Positions 44,563-54,431 of a stretch of 64,000 nt of DNA are shown piece after piece. Each line of letters opens with the position of its first letter. Position 1 is the stretch's first letter. The position numbers and the translations under genes were made by a program. This stretch comes from a virus: the IMG/VR virus record IMGVR_UViG_3300042526_000402, positions 62,001 to 126,000 of that record; one strand, 5' to 3'. A model generated the notes under the pieces. The model worked only from the letters and a program-made list of their open reading frames with translations, was not told the origin of the DNA and ran no database searches.

Positions 44563-47500
44563 TATCTTAGAGAAGTTTCATTTTTACTATTACTGATTTT
44601 CAAAATAATATTAGTATTACCAGATTTATTTTTCTTTAAGTTAATAAAACTCATGTAATGTCTAAACTTTTTTCTTTGTAATTCTGGTTTGGAATAATCT
44701 AAATTATTAAAATTAAGTGTTCTTCTAAAACCATCTGGTTCAGTAATCCATGTAGTTTCACCAGCATAGTTACCAATCAATACTGTTGTATCAGGTATAA
44801 CTTGTCCTATTGGAGGATATGATCCACCTAATGGGAACTCACCTCTGTTTTTAGTAATATCCCAAAACTGATTAAATCTATATTTATTCTCTTCTTTTGA
44901 AAATAGTATATCAAAAGAATTATTATTTAGATTTAATTTTGGATACTGTCTAGCTAATATTAAATCATTTTTAGGATACAAATTTAAGTTTAAATATCCA
45001 GATACTTGTTCTGAGTTATACACTACAGCTGTATCAAAGTTAAAATCTAGCACATGATGTGAATCCACACAGTTATCAGATTTTCTATAAGCCTCCATTA
45101 TGTACTCAATAGATCTTGTAGTAGTAATAGTTTGACCTGACACAATTGGAATATCTATTTCACATGCGTAGTCTACACCATAGTACTTACAATAAGAATC
45201 ACATAACCAGTTATGTCTCCAACCACCTGCACCTTTTGTAGATATAAATACATCTTTAGTAGGTAATAATAAATCTGGATGCCAGTCATGAAAACTAATC
45301 CAGAATTGACTCTTAGGGTCATAACTAATTGTCCAGGAAGCATCTCTAAATATAGTAGTGTCACCTAATCTATATTGAACTGCCTTATTGTTATCTACTA
45401 TAAAGTAATCTCCTGTACCATCAGATTTTAAGGGCACATAAGTTGTTCTTCTTTTGAATGAATCTATTAACTGATAATCCCTCTTACAGAAGTATAATAT
45501 AGTGTTAGTATTATCAAATACAGATTGACATCCAATACCAGCTACTGGGTTATCTTGATAAGGATATAAAGGAAAGTCAACTGTTAGTTTGTACGGTAAG
45601 AAGAGTGTGAACCACCATTTCATCCCCTGTTGAGATAATTCTTGAAGTCCTTGACCATATGAGAATATTTTACCAGCTGCTTGAGATATATAGAATATAC
45701 CTACTGGTGTTGATATCACAGACAATCTATTTTGAGAAGCACCATATTCATATGCCTTATCAGAATTTGCTACAGCTTGACCAGGTTGACTAAATAATCC
45801 TCCGTCCCCAATAGTAACCTTTGTTCCTAAATCAGTATTAAGTGTATCCACACCTTGGAACATCATAGGACTATCATTCTTAAAAGTGATCATAATACCT
45901 GATTTGTTTATAGGTTTTACTCCACTAATTTGAGATTTAAATGTTCTATAGTTATTGACTAAATATACAAACCAGCTATCTTTAATTGCTTCATCTTGTT
46001 GTGGTAATGAATAGATGATTCTATTAGGATAGTATGTATAACATAACTCAGACACATTTGGATTGTAGTATCTGCTTTGCATTGATCCTAATGAGAAATA
46101 CTGATTGTATAATTTAGAAACACTTAATGAATAGTCATATTGGTAAAAAGAATTCTTACCCATGATTTCTGGATTCATATCAAACATCTCTTGGTAGTTA
46201 GTATATCTGTAAGGATCATAAAACTTATTACCAATATTGTCTGCTTGCTTTCTAAAATCTACTAATACTTCTGACTCAACAAAGAAATCTCTTATTGAAG
46301 AAGCTGCTAAGTAAAAGTAAGAATCTTTACAAATAAAGAAACCAGGATAGTCATCTGCTATATCTTTTTCATAATCATAAGATTGTTTAATATCAACAAA
46401 GTAATCAAGATTATAAAATTGAGAAGGTTTATAACCATCACCTTTTGCTTTAGGGACATCTACTAAAAGAGTTGCAAAACTTGTAAATAAACTTGCTAAA
46501 TCACTTGAATCATATAATGTACTATTTAACCAAAATCTTGGTCTAGGTATCATACTCTTTAAATAGTAATTATATTCAAAACCATCCGGTTGATTATACA
46601 ACCAATCAAAAAAGAATAACATATTATTCTTTTCAGTGTATCTATTTACATAAGTATCACCTCCAAAAAGTATTGGTGTTCTAGGAATTACAAATCTTTT
46701 TTTGCTAACAGAATTACAAGTTACAGGTGTTATTTCTTGAACATTAGAACCACTAAGTTTTTGTTCACAATTAGTAATTGTAATTTGTTTAATAGAATCT
46801 AACTGTCCATACTGATTTCTAACTCTACCTTTAAGAGCTCCATAGTGACTTGCAATAGGTAATCTAAAAGAAGTAGCTATGTTATTTACATCAAAATTTG
46901 GAACAAAATCATTGTTTATTAAATTTTCACGTATACCTTGCTTTAATGTACCTAATGTAACTAATGATTTATCAATACCTAAATCTTTAGGACCCTTATT
47001 TTCATTAGCACCATTTTTAACTCTTAATGTAACTGTAGCTGGTCTTTTTAAATTATTAATACTATAAGATCTGTAAGTATTAGTATTATCAAGATACTTA
47101 GTCATCTGTTGAATGTTGTCTCTTAAATAAAAAGCATCATCAATAGTAAATCTTTTTGTATCTGTATTTCCTACAGGTTGCATTTGTGAATAAAAACCAT
47201 AAGCTTGCATTTGAAGTGCAAACTGTTTATAAGATGTTACAGCATATAATATTTTAAGAGCAATATCTACACCTTGAGAAAAGTATGTTGCAATATTTGC
47301 CCCATTTGCAAAACGTCTAAGAGTTTCTGGTAAATAATTTGTTTTAGAAATTTCTGTTTGTAAATCAGGTGCTGTATAAATAGCTCCAATTTCTGTAAGA
47401 TTATCTTTTGCTGAGTTATTATATAGTTCTCCTAATTTATCTTTATCACTTATTAAATCATTTAATGCACCTGCATTATTATAATCTTGAACGTCCTTAA

Positions 47501-49976
47501 CTAAATCTTCAACATTGGTTTTAACTTTAGCTTTTGAATCTTTAGTATATTCTGTATCTACAGTTGATATATCACCACCTTCAACGTCATCTATTTTTGT
47601 ATCAATATTACCACCTGCTGCAGTTAATACATTTGAATAACTACCACCTCCACCACCTGAAACTTCTGTACCTGATATATTTGGACCCATCAAACTTTGA
47701 AATGCTAAACCTGGTTGAACAGTTGTTCTTTTACCAACATTTGCAATTAAAGCTTCAGCAATACCAAATATAACCATGACAAGAATAGTTGCATCAGATA
47801 ATAACTTAAACTTAGGATGGTCAGAGGGTGTATTAAATTGTTGATTTGATAAACCTTGTAAATGACCATAAAGTTTAAACTCAGGAGTAGATAAGAACGG
47901 AGTTCTAAACATAGTGTCTGGTGAGTGAAAACTTATTATATCTGATGGTACTGTACTTTCTATTCCTGCTTTAATATATGGATCAGATTGGTTTCGTACA
48001 TTACCCCCTATTGATGAATTTACAGGAGTGATTGTATTAAACGGGTAATTAGCATAAAGACCTGTGTACTGGTTATTACCGGCAATTTTGTAAGTTCTAT
48101 AGTTATTAACCATCCCTTTAGCAACAATAGTTTTGTTACCCTCTCTAGATCCTCTAAGTATCTCATAACCTGCAATTCCTGGTATATCATTACCATCATT
48201 ATCTTTTGGTAGCTGTATGTTTGTAAAAAATACACCCATTAATCTTATGAAATAATCATTACCTACATTAGTTTGTGGTGTAGGATTACTTCTAAATCTA
48301 ATTACATCAGCTGTGTTGCTACCATTAATAAAATCTTCAGGAAATTTATGATGTCTAATATACTTACCACACAAATCAAAAGAATTATCAGTTGCTCCTG
48401 TCCAACATAAACTACTTGGATTCCATATTTCCGGTCTATTATCAGGATAGCTTTCTGTTGATTGCCAGTATCCCATGTCTCCTGTTGCTATAACAGTTCC
48501 CCCATCATCAGTAGTAGTACCAATATAAGAATTGTTATTATCAGCTGAAGCAGTGTTATATATTTCAAATACTCTTTCATCTGTAGTTAAAGTATTTGTA
48601 TCTCCGTTTAATGTAGATGTTTCTTTAAATATTACTCCTGTTGTAGGAAGAGTAAAGTCTCTAGGTGCTCTTCCAGGAATATGGTATGAAGAAGTTTTGT
48701 CTCCAGTATTGTAAACCCATCTAATAAAAAATGAATATACTTCATCTCTCATGTAATTAGTTTTGTTACCACCTTTCATATAATAGTTAGCAGGATATTC
48801 TACAGAAGCCCACTTAGTTGTAATCATATTAGCCAAAGGCTGGTAATTAAAATCAAATTTAGATTTAGGACCCACTCTTAGTAAGTAAGTATTTAACTCT
48901 GCAATCTGATCACTAGTTTCAAATACAGGAGTTTTTAAAGGTAATTGTTCTAATGGGATTGTAATATTAGAAGGATCAATTTGATCAAAAGATAATGCTG
49001 AAGTATTTGTTGAATAAACACCCATTCTTTTAGCAACAGTTTGTTGATTAGTACAACTTACTATTACTAACTCAAACTCATCAAAGTTTAATCTATCAGC
49101 TTCAATTTCTAAATCTAAAGATCCTTCAAGATCATCAGGAGAATATACAAACTGATAATTACTTTGTGAAAAATAATCTGTAACCTTCTGACCATTTATT
49201 AAATAAGCAATTACTACAAAGTAACTACCATTAGCCAGTGTACCACCTGTTTGTCCTAACTTTAATCTAAGACAAGGTGTAGTCATCAGTCTAGCTAATC
49301 TTATTCTTTCACAGTCAAGAGTATTACTATTTTCACATATGTTACAGTCATTTATAATCTTACAAGTTTCTTTCCACTGTACACCCGGCCAAAGTGATTT
49401 TGTACTAGTTCCTAGTAGAGAATAGTAATTAGCCATGACTCCTGTTGCCCCATTAAATATATGATTATCTAATGATGGCCAAGTTTTAGAATTTCCAATA
49501 TTTAAAAACCTATCAGGGTTTAATCCATCAGCCCAATATATTTGCCAAGTACAGTCTTCTCTTTCTCTAGAAGTACCTGATATTAAATATCTCTTGTCAA
49601 ACTTTAAACAAGGATCAATCACAATTGGTCTGTAAACACAGTTCTCTTCTTCAAATAATCCTATTTCAGAATTAATTGGTTGACCTAGTGAATTATGACC
49701 TGCTGTAAGAATGACCCATTTATCAGAGTATAGATAGATTGCTCCAATCACATATTTTTCTTTAACCTGTGGTGGAAAAAATTTACCGGATTCAAAACAA
49801 ATATAATTGGCAGACTCATTAGATAATGAACCTACTCTACCTGTCTTAGAATTGTTGACCATGTTTATAGCATGCGTCCACATTCCTTCAGTTACATAAG
49901 AAGGATCAGAATCTTTGTTCAGACCCTTTATGAAACTGTCAGTAATATTCTGAGAAGTATCTTGCATGTTTGACAT
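44562..49976 (-). CDS. tail stabilisation / muzzle protein, P22 gp10-like
   Basis: This 1,804-residue protein begins MSNMQDTSQNITDSFIKGLNKDSDP, then THAINMVNNSKTGRVGSLSNE. This resembles the N-terminal blade of the phage stabilisation protein family (P22 gp10-like), which in crAss-like phages forms the tail muzzle. The rest is mostly beta-structured, with many Y, T, N, P and G residues. It also has a hydrophobic segment near residues 725-745 and a G-rich, low-complexity insertion near 770, which suggest an inserted or flexible domain. The length greatly exceeds P22 gp10 (about 470 aa) but is typical of crAss-like counterparts as I recall them. It is followed by the 2241-residue gene through a TAATG overlap and preceded by the 350-residue ring candidate with a one-base gap. 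Confidence 0.76.
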   Translation of the reverse strand: MSNMQDTSQNITDSFIKGLNKDSDPSYVTEGMWTHAINMVNNSKTGRVGSLSNESANYICFESGKFFPPQVKEKYVIGAIYLYSDKWVILTAGHNSLGQPINSEIGLFEEENCVYRPIVIDPCLKFDKRYLISGTSREREDCTWQIYWADGLNPDRFLNIGNSKTWPSLDNHIFNGATGVMANYYSLLGTSTKSLWPGVQWKETCKIINDCNICENSNTLDCERIRLARLMTTPCLRLKLGQTGGTLANGSYFVVIAYLINGQKVTDYFSQSNYQFVYSPDDLEGSLDLEIEADRLNFDEFELVIVSCTNQQTVAKRMGVYSTNTSALSFDQIDPSNITIPLEQLPLKTPVFETSDQIAELNTYLLRVGPKSKFDFNYQPLANMITTKWASVEYPANYYMKGGNKTNYMRDEVYSFFIRWVYNTGDKTSSYHIPGRAPRDFTLPTTGVIFKETSTLNGDTNTLTTDERVFEIYNTASADNNNSYIGTTTDDGGTVIATGDMGYWQSTESYPDNRPEIWNPSSLCWTGATDNSFDLCGKYIRHHKFPEDFINGSNTADVIRFRSNPTPQTNVGNDYFIRLMGVFFTNIQLPKDNDGNDIPGIAGYEILRGSREGNKTIVAKGMVNNYRTYKIAGNNQYTGLYANYPFNTITPVNSSIGGNVRNQSDPYIKAGIESTVPSDIISFHSPDTMFRTPFLSTPEFKLYGHLQGLSNQQFNTPSDHPKFKLLSDATILVMVIFGIAEALIANVGKRTTVQPGLAFQSLMGPNISGTEVSGGGGGSYSNVLTAAGGNIDTKIDDVEGGDISTVDTEYTKDSKAKVKTNVEDLVKDVQDYNNAGALNDLISDKDKLGELYNNSAKDNLTEIGAIYTAPDLQTEISKTNYLPETLRRFANGANIATYFSQGVDIALKILYAVTSYKQFALQMQAYGFYSQMQPVGNTDTKRFTIDDAFYLRDNIQQMTKYLDNTNTYRSYSINNLKRPATVTLRVKNGANENKGPKDLGIDKSLVTLGTLKQGIRENLINNDFVPNFDVNNIATSFRLPIASHYGALKGRVRNQYGQLDSIKQITITNCEQKLSGSNVQEITPVTCNSVSKKRFVIPRTPILFGGDTYVNRYTEKNNMLFFFDWLYNQPDGFEYNYYLKSMIPRPRFWLNSTLYDSSDLASLFTSFATLLVDVPKAKGDGYKPSQFYNLDYFVDIKQSYDYEKDIADDYPGFFICKDSYFYLAASSIRDFFVESEVLVDFRKQADNIGNKFYDPYRYTNYQEMFDMNPEIMGKNSFYQYDYSLSVSKLYNQYFSLGSMQSRYYNPNVSELCYTYYPNRIIYSLPQQDEAIKDSWFVYLVNNYRTFKSQISGVKPINKSGIMITFKNDSPMMFQGVDTLNTDLGTKVTIGDGGLFSQPGQAVANSDKAYEYGASQNRLSVISTPVGIFYISQAAGKIFSYGQGLQELSQQGMKWWFTLFLPYKLTVDFPLYPYQDNPVAGIGCQSVFDNTNTILYFCKRDYQLIDSFKRRTTYVPLKSDGTGDYFIVDNNKAVQYRLGDTTIFRDASWTISYDPKSQFWISFHDWHPDLLLPTKDVFISTKGAGGWRHNWLCDSYCKYYGVDYACEIDIPIVSGQTITTTRSIEYIMEAYRKSDNCVDSHHVLDFNFDTAVVYNSEQVSGYLNLNLYPKNDLILARQYPKLNLNNNSFDILFSKEENKYRFNQFWDITKNRGEFPLGGSYPPIGQVIPDTTVLIGNYAGETTWITEPDGFRRTLNFNNLDYSKPELQRKKFRHYMSFINLKKNKSGNTNIILKISNSKNETSLR

Positions 49977-49977
49977 A

Positions 49978-51030
49978 TTATATCACTTTAGTATTATAGT
50001 TTAATCTTGCATAGTTTCCTCTTGTAGGAGCTTTGAACATATCATAGTATTTAGAATACTGTGCTCTTCTATTAGTCCACCATAGTTGCTCCATCTCTTT
50101 GAAGTTTGGAGTATTTATAAAACTTAATGCATTTACTCTAGCATCTTTTAATTCAGGTAAAATGATTTGTAATCTTTGACCAATATTTTCACCATTAAGT
50201 GCCAAGTTTTCAAATATTCTTTTCTTAAATGCATACTCATAGTAATCATTAAGTCTTGGGTGATCAGGAACCATAATGTTTCCATTATCATCAATAAGTT
50301 CACCTTGATAGTTTACATATACATGACCATCTTGGAAAGTAGTAAATAAGAAACCATTTTTAAGCCATCCTTCATCCGGTCCATTGTAATACAAGTTAGG
50401 ACATTCACATTCTATGTTTTGACTTGGCTTCATTCTTAATTGCACAAGCGTAGTGTACTTTCTTGTAAGTCCCGCATGAACAACTTGTATTAATTCATAT
50501 GACTCACCTTTACAATTCATAAATACTCTTGGAGCTACACAAGTATTTCCATAAGGATTTTCAGGATCATATTCCGGAGTTGTGGTTGTAATAGGTGTAT
50601 TAAGTTCACAACCTGCTGTATGATTACATGGATTAGAATTACATGTTCTACAGTTAACAGTTTGAACTGCACATGAATCTACACCACCAGGAAACTCTTG
50701 ATACTTTACAGTTCCTAAAGGAACCTCTTGTATATTAGTGCCACCTACTCTACCATCATAGCCTACATGTTCTGTTCTTTCACGACAAGACATACCAAAA
50801 TTCCATACATAGAAATCATCTGGTAATTTTACTCTACCATGACAAACATCTAATACAACTTCTTTAGTTTGATTAAGTCTCAAACCTAAGTCATAATTAA
50901 TTTTTCTAGCTAGTTTAATTAACTGCTGAGGATCTATCATGTTCTCCAATGCAAAAGTTGGTAGATCAATTAAAACATCTTCCATCAACTGGTCAAATGT
51001 TCTGTATTTTATTGTGTAGTTAAAGTCCAT
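49978..51030 (-). CDS. putative tail ring/adaptor protein
   Basis: This 350-residue protein starts with a helical region (FDQLMEDVLIDLPTFALENMIDPQQLIKLARKINYDLGL), then turns beta-rich with a cysteine cluster at about 125-150 (CNSNPCNHTAGCE). It ends with a helical C-terminus (KRIFENLALNGENIGQRLQ). The arrangement between another small adaptor candidate and the muzzle gene matches the tail-ring genes of crAss-like phages. Its ATG overlaps nothing on the muzzle side but is the G-end of a TAATG with the 223-residue gene upstream. The specific ring identity cannot be determined. Confidence 0.55.
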   Translation of the reverse strand: MDFNYTIKYRTFDQLMEDVLIDLPTFALENMIDPQQLIKLARKINYDLGLRLNQTKEVVLDVCHGRVKLPDDFYVWNFGMSCRERTEHVGYDGRVGGTNIQEVPLGTVKYQEFPGGVDSCAVQTVNCRTCNSNPCNHTAGCELNTPITTTTPEYDPENPYGNTCVAPRVFMNCKGESYELIQVVHAGLTRKYTTLVQLRMKPSQNIECECPNLYYNGPDEGWLKNGFLFTTFQDGHVYVNYQGELIDDNGNIMVPDHPRLNDYYEYAFKKRIFENLALNGENIGQRLQIILPELKDARVNALSFINTPNFKEMEQLWWTNRRAQYSKYYDMFKAPTRGNYARLNYNTKVI

Positions 51031-51701
51031 TATCTTAAAGTATTTTGACCATCATCTGGTCCATCAGTAGGAATTTGTAATGACATTGCTAACTCTTTCA
51101 CAACCATTTGTTCAATTTCAGAAAATAAATATTCTGGAAATGGTAATGAAAGATCTTGTTTAAGCTTACACTGATCTTCAGGGTCACATAAAAAATCTCC
51201 TTTATCTCCTTGGAACATAGCCTCTACTCTTACAGCCTCCCAAATCAAATTAGGAAAATATAAATAGCCATTTAAAAACCAAAAATATTTTCTTTTATTA
51301 TACTTAAATGTAGTAGATTTAGTTATAGAAACCCAAGTACCAGGATTAGTTCTAAAGATAATTTCTGAACCATCTATTGAAGATATGGTACGTATGATTG
51401 GTCCAAACATACCGGAAAGCATATCTGGAATTTTTTCTTTACTTCTTTTAAAGTAACAACCTGAATATACACCAGTACATCCAGCTTCTATTTTATCAAC
51501 ATCTATTAATTCTACATAAGGTAATACAGAAAATATATTACTCAGCTGCATCAATCTATATTGATTATCTTCTCTTTTAAGAAGAGTCTGTCCATACTTT
51601 ATAATAGAGTAATAGATTACTCTATCAGTCAAGAAGGCATCTTCTTTAACGGCCTTTAGTGTATTCCTAACCCTTGATATTGCTTCTCCTACTGTAGTCA
51701 T
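51030..51701 (-). CDS. putative tail ring/adaptor protein
   Basis: This 223-residue protein has a helical start (MTTVGEAISRVRNTLKAVKEDAFLTDRVIYYSI), a beta-rich centre, and a C-terminal helix PFPEYLFSEIEQMVVKELAM that resembles C-terminal helices of phage connector proteins. It begins inside an ATGA overlap with the 193-residue gene and ends in a TAATG overlap with the 350-residue gene, so the three are translated as a coupled set just ahead of the muzzle protein. Assignment to the tail collar is by context and by resemblance to crAss-like genes at this position. Confidence 0.52.
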   Translation of the reverse strand: MTTVGEAISRVRNTLKAVKEDAFLTDRVIYYSIIKYGQTLLKREDNQYRLMQLSNIFSVLPYVELIDVDKIEAGCTGVYSGCYFKRSKEKIPDMLSGMFGPIIRTISSIDGSEIIFRTNPGTWVSITKSTTFKYNKRKYFWFLNGYLYFPNLIWEAVRVEAMFQGDKGDFLCDPEDQCKLKQDLSLPFPEYLFSEIEQMVVKELAMSLQIPTDGPDDGQNTLR

Positions 51702-52279
51702 AAGTCAAATTCATTATAAGTCTCTAATTTTTTTAGAGTTTCTTTATTATTTATTCTTTCATACTGCAATTTCTGATATACTTCTTTAATTGCTTTTGTA
51801 TTTTCTACTACCAAATACATATTCCAATTTTCAGGATATGTTTTAGAAACTGCTCTTTTAAAATCTCTACATGCTGTAAAACTCCAAAACTCTCTATTTT
51901 TTATTTTATGCTTTGGTGCATAGTTTGTAAAAAATATCTTTGCTAACTTTCCATCTGTTGCAAAATTATTATTAGATACTTCTACACCATATTGATTTGA
52001 TTTAGCAAAGTCAATGTTCTTCTTCTTACTATGTTGACATGTTCCTATAAAAAGCCATCCTATCTGTTCTGGTATTTGCACTCCATCTCTATTGTCAATT
52101 ACCATTGTATATAATGCTTTATTAAATGCTTTAGCAATGTTTTTTAAAGCTTTATTATCATAAGTACTATACTTAGGATATTTCTTTTTAAAGCTATCAA
52201 AAAACTCTTTATCCAAAAGTGTAAGTATTTCAGGTCTATATCTTGGTGCTGATAAGTCAGGTTTCTTAAACTCTCTCAT
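51698..52279 (-). CDS. conserved crAss-like protein of unknown function at the head of the tail operon
   Basis: This 193-residue basic protein has a helical N-terminus with KALKNIAKAFNKAL, then VIDNRDGVQIPEQIGWLFIGTC and later NREFWSFTACRDFKRAVSKTYPENW. These segments remind me of a widespread family in phages of Bacteroidota next to tail genes, with no function that I know of. It ends with a TGA overlapping the next ATG, which also shows TGA is a real stop here. A terminator and a candidate promoter lie immediately upstream, so it is probably the first gene of the tail/cargo transcription unit. Confidence 0.5.
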   Translation of the reverse strand: MREFKKPDLSAPRYRPEILTLLDKEFFDSFKKKYPKYSTYDNKALKNIAKAFNKALYTMVIDNRDGVQIPEQIGWLFIGTCQHSKKKNIDFAKSNQYGVEVSNNNFATDGKLAKIFFTNYAPKHKIKNREFWSFTACRDFKRAVSKTYPENWNMYLVVENTKAIKEVYQKLQYERINNKETLKKLETYNEFDL

Positions 52280-52308
52280 AATAATATAGTAAAAATTAGT
52301 TAGTTTAA

Positions 52309-52339
52309 CAAATATAGCTATAAAACAAAACCCCTACAA
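52309..52339 (-). promoter_or_regulatory. candidate Bacteroidota-type promoter for the tail/cargo unit
   Basis: On the minus strand TTG (52339-52337) is separated by 20 bases from TATATTTG (52316-52309). This fits the Bacteroidota primary-sigma consensus TTTG-N17-23-TAnnTTTG, with the -7 box matching at all fixed positions. The start codon of the 193-residue gene lies 29 bases downstream. The -33 element falls in the loop of the terminator hairpin, so termination and re-initiation would be packed together. Confidence 0.4.
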
Positions 52340-52349
52340 GTGCAGGGGT
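52321..52349 (-). terminator. intrinsic terminator after the fibre operon
   Basis: On the minus strand ACCCCT (52349-52344) pairs with AGGGGT (52335-52330) around an eight-base loop, followed by TTTGTTTT. It is the only G-C-rich stem for many kilobases and lies 38 bases beyond the stop of the 185-residue gene. The T-tract has one interruption. Confidence 0.75.
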
Positions 52350-52386
52350 ATGTCTAGTTGAAGATAAACCAACAAACTGCAACTAA

Positions 52387-52944
52387 TTAGACTGGTGGGG
52401 TAAATACTGTAAGAGGCATCTTCATACTCATGTAATGAAACTCCTTTATTTTCTGCATTGCTACCCCTAGTTTTGTTCTATATTCTGTGTACAATGCTTT
52501 TGATGGTACTTGAGCATTTGTATAGTCAACTGTTAAAGTATAGGGTACTTCTTGATTTATTGGATAAACCAGTTTTCTTAGTAGAGTAGCAGTTATTATT
52601 CCAGATTTTTTATCAAAATGTCCTGCAGGAAATAATGAATTCCAGAATCTTCTATTAACATCTTCAAAGGTGTCACTTAAATAAATTATAATACCATTAG
52701 AATGATTAATCAATTTTGATAAATCTAATGGATCAATACAATCTGTGCAAATATTACCTTGGTAATCCCAATACTTTCTTGATACAACTTGTGTTAAATA
52801 GTTTGTTAAAGCTATTTTGAAAGCATTTAAAGTAGCTCTTTTTGTTGTTTCTGAGTCTTCTGCAGAAAGGTTATTTACATCAGGTATATAACCCTCACAT
52901 GTATTACCTATCATTTTATAAATTTTATAATCAAATGGATCCAT
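52387..52944 (-). CDS. last gene of fibre operon, unknown structural protein
   Basis: This 185-residue protein (MDPFDYKIYKMIGNTCEGYIPDVNNL) has a mixed alpha/beta composition with paired cysteines (NICTDCIDPLDL, about 76-87) and no recognised motif. It lies five bases downstream of the 491-residue adhesin-like gene and is followed by a terminator, so it is co-transcribed with the fibre genes and may be an adaptor or chaperone of the same complex. I do not recognise the family. The coding call is firm because the frame is long and the gene is tightly packed. Confidence 0.45.
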   Translation of the reverse strand: MDPFDYKIYKMIGNTCEGYIPDVNNLSAEDSETTKRATLNAFKIALTNYLTQVVSRKYWDYQGNICTDCIDPLDLSKLINHSNGIIIYLSDTFEDVNRRFWNSLFPAGHFDKKSGIITATLLRKLVYPINQEVPYTLTVDYTNAQVPSKALYTEYRTKLGVAMQKIKEFHYMSMKMPLTVFTPPV

Positions 52945-52949
52945 AATAA

Positions 52950-54425
52950 TTAAATTAATTCATATTTATATCTATGTAATGGTAAAGCATCAGCTGCTAA
53001 TAAAAAAGTTTGTTGTGCTAAAATGAGTTCATTCCAATATAACTGTTGAGTATCTCTTCTTTGTCTTTTCAAACCTAACACATCTCCTATTGCACAATCA
53101 CCTAGATCAGAACTAAACTGATTTATAGTTGGATCCCAAGCATAATACTTATTATCTTCATTACACCAAAAATATTCACCTGGTATACCAACTGTTGGTA
53201 TTTCAGAAATTAAGTCTACAGGTGGTAATAATACCATATGATCTTTAACTGTTGGTAGTCTATCAACTATTCTATCACCATTCAAACAAGCAAATTGATA
53301 ATTATTCCATATCCAGTAAGTATATTCTGGACATCCAAAGTCTAATGTAGCTGAAGATAATCTTCCTTTGTACACTATTGTCTGATCAGCCATACCATCA
53401 GGTTCCCAAAGAGAGTAGTCTAAAGGTAAAAATGCAGCACAATTTGTATCCGCATTTTTTTTATTTTGAGTACTAACAAGTATACAATATATACCCATTA
53501 AATAATCATTTCTTAGGTCTCTATAATCATTTACAAAATCTTCACTTGGACCAATACAACCAAAACTTTTTAATTCAGAACAGCTTATTGTTGTATCATC
53601 TCTATCTAAAAAATTTACACCAGGCATTCCAAAATTTAAAAACTGTAGATTACCTCCAACATATTCTGAATATATACCTTCTTCATCTTGTTCTTGAACA
53701 TAACAGTCACAAGAGAAATCATAATACACAGATTTTTTACAACCTATTGAATCTGTTACATCTAACCTAACTAAAGTAGATTTAATTACATCTCTTTGAT
53801 CACATACTAAAGATGTGTTTTCAGTTAAATCTTGTGGTTGTAAAGGAGTAATCCAAGTTTGTACACAAATAATTTCTGTACTTTCTCCTGCTAATAATGT
53901 AAATGATATTTGAATACTTTCACAATTTATATAAGTATAGTTCCTACTAGTACTTCTACTATTTGTTAGTATTAAATAATTACAAGTAATTGGATAATTT
54001 GCTAGAATAGAATTAGCTCCTATAGTATCTAAATCAAGAGTACTAAGATTAGTATCACCTAATACATCATGTCCTACAAAAGGACCTTGTACTATTGTCC
54101 AGTTATATGTATAAGGTCCTGTTCCATTTGTTACTGATGCTGTAAGAGAAGGATAGCTACCCTCAATCCCGCTTATTGATACTGACATAGCACAATTCTC
54201 ACAAGCTGCAGTAAAAAGCTTCTGAAGAGCTACTTCTACATTATCATTTTGTAATATAAGATCATACTCCTGACACAATAATAAATCTTGACCAGAGTAT
54301 GCAATACAAGCTGCATCTATAATTTCAGAACATTTAGTATTCTGAATACACTCTTGTGTAATACATGGTTGTGGTGCTGTAAATAAAGTTCCTCTACAAC
54401 TTTTACATTTTTGAATGTTGCTCAT
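52950..54425 (-). CDS. putative fibre/adhesin with Cys anchor and SprB-like Ig-type domain
   Basis: This 491-residue protein starts with a cysteine-rich head (CKSCRGTLF; TQECIQNTKC), then a module CIAYSGQDLLLCQ...L...AAC (about 40-78) that recurs in three neighbouring genes. Next is an immunoglobulin-like domain (about 80-225) with NGTGPYTYNWTIVQGPF, the style of SprB/PKD-type repeats common in Bacteroidota surface proteins, ending with LVRLDVTDSIGCKKS. The C-terminal part (about 230-491) is Y, W and D-rich, like a receptor-binding head, but has no recognised fold. It follows the 180-residue gene by six bases. A host-binding appendage is the likely role. Confidence 0.55.
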   Translation of the reverse strand: MSNIQKCKSCRGTLFTAPQPCITQECIQNTKCSEIIDAACIAYSGQDLLLCQEYDLILQNDNVEVALQKLFTAACENCAMSVSISGIEGSYPSLTASVTNGTGPYTYNWTIVQGPFVGHDVLGDTNLSTLDLDTIGANSILANYPITCNYLILTNSRSTSRNYTYINCESIQISFTLLAGESTEIICVQTWITPLQPQDLTENTSLVCDQRDVIKSTLVRLDVTDSIGCKKSVYYDFSCDCYVQEQDEEGIYSEYVGGNLQFLNFGMPGVNFLDRDDTTISCSELKSFGCIGPSEDFVNDYRDLRNDYLMGIYCILVSTQNKKNADTNCAAFLPLDYSLWEPDGMADQTIVYKGRLSSATLDFGCPEYTYWIWNNYQFACLNGDRIVDRLPTVKDHMVLLPPVDLISEIPTVGIPGEYFWCNEDNKYYAWDPTINQFSSDLGDCAIGDVLGLKRQRRDTQQLYWNELILAQQTFLLAADALPLHRYKYELI

Positions 54426-54431
54426 AATATT

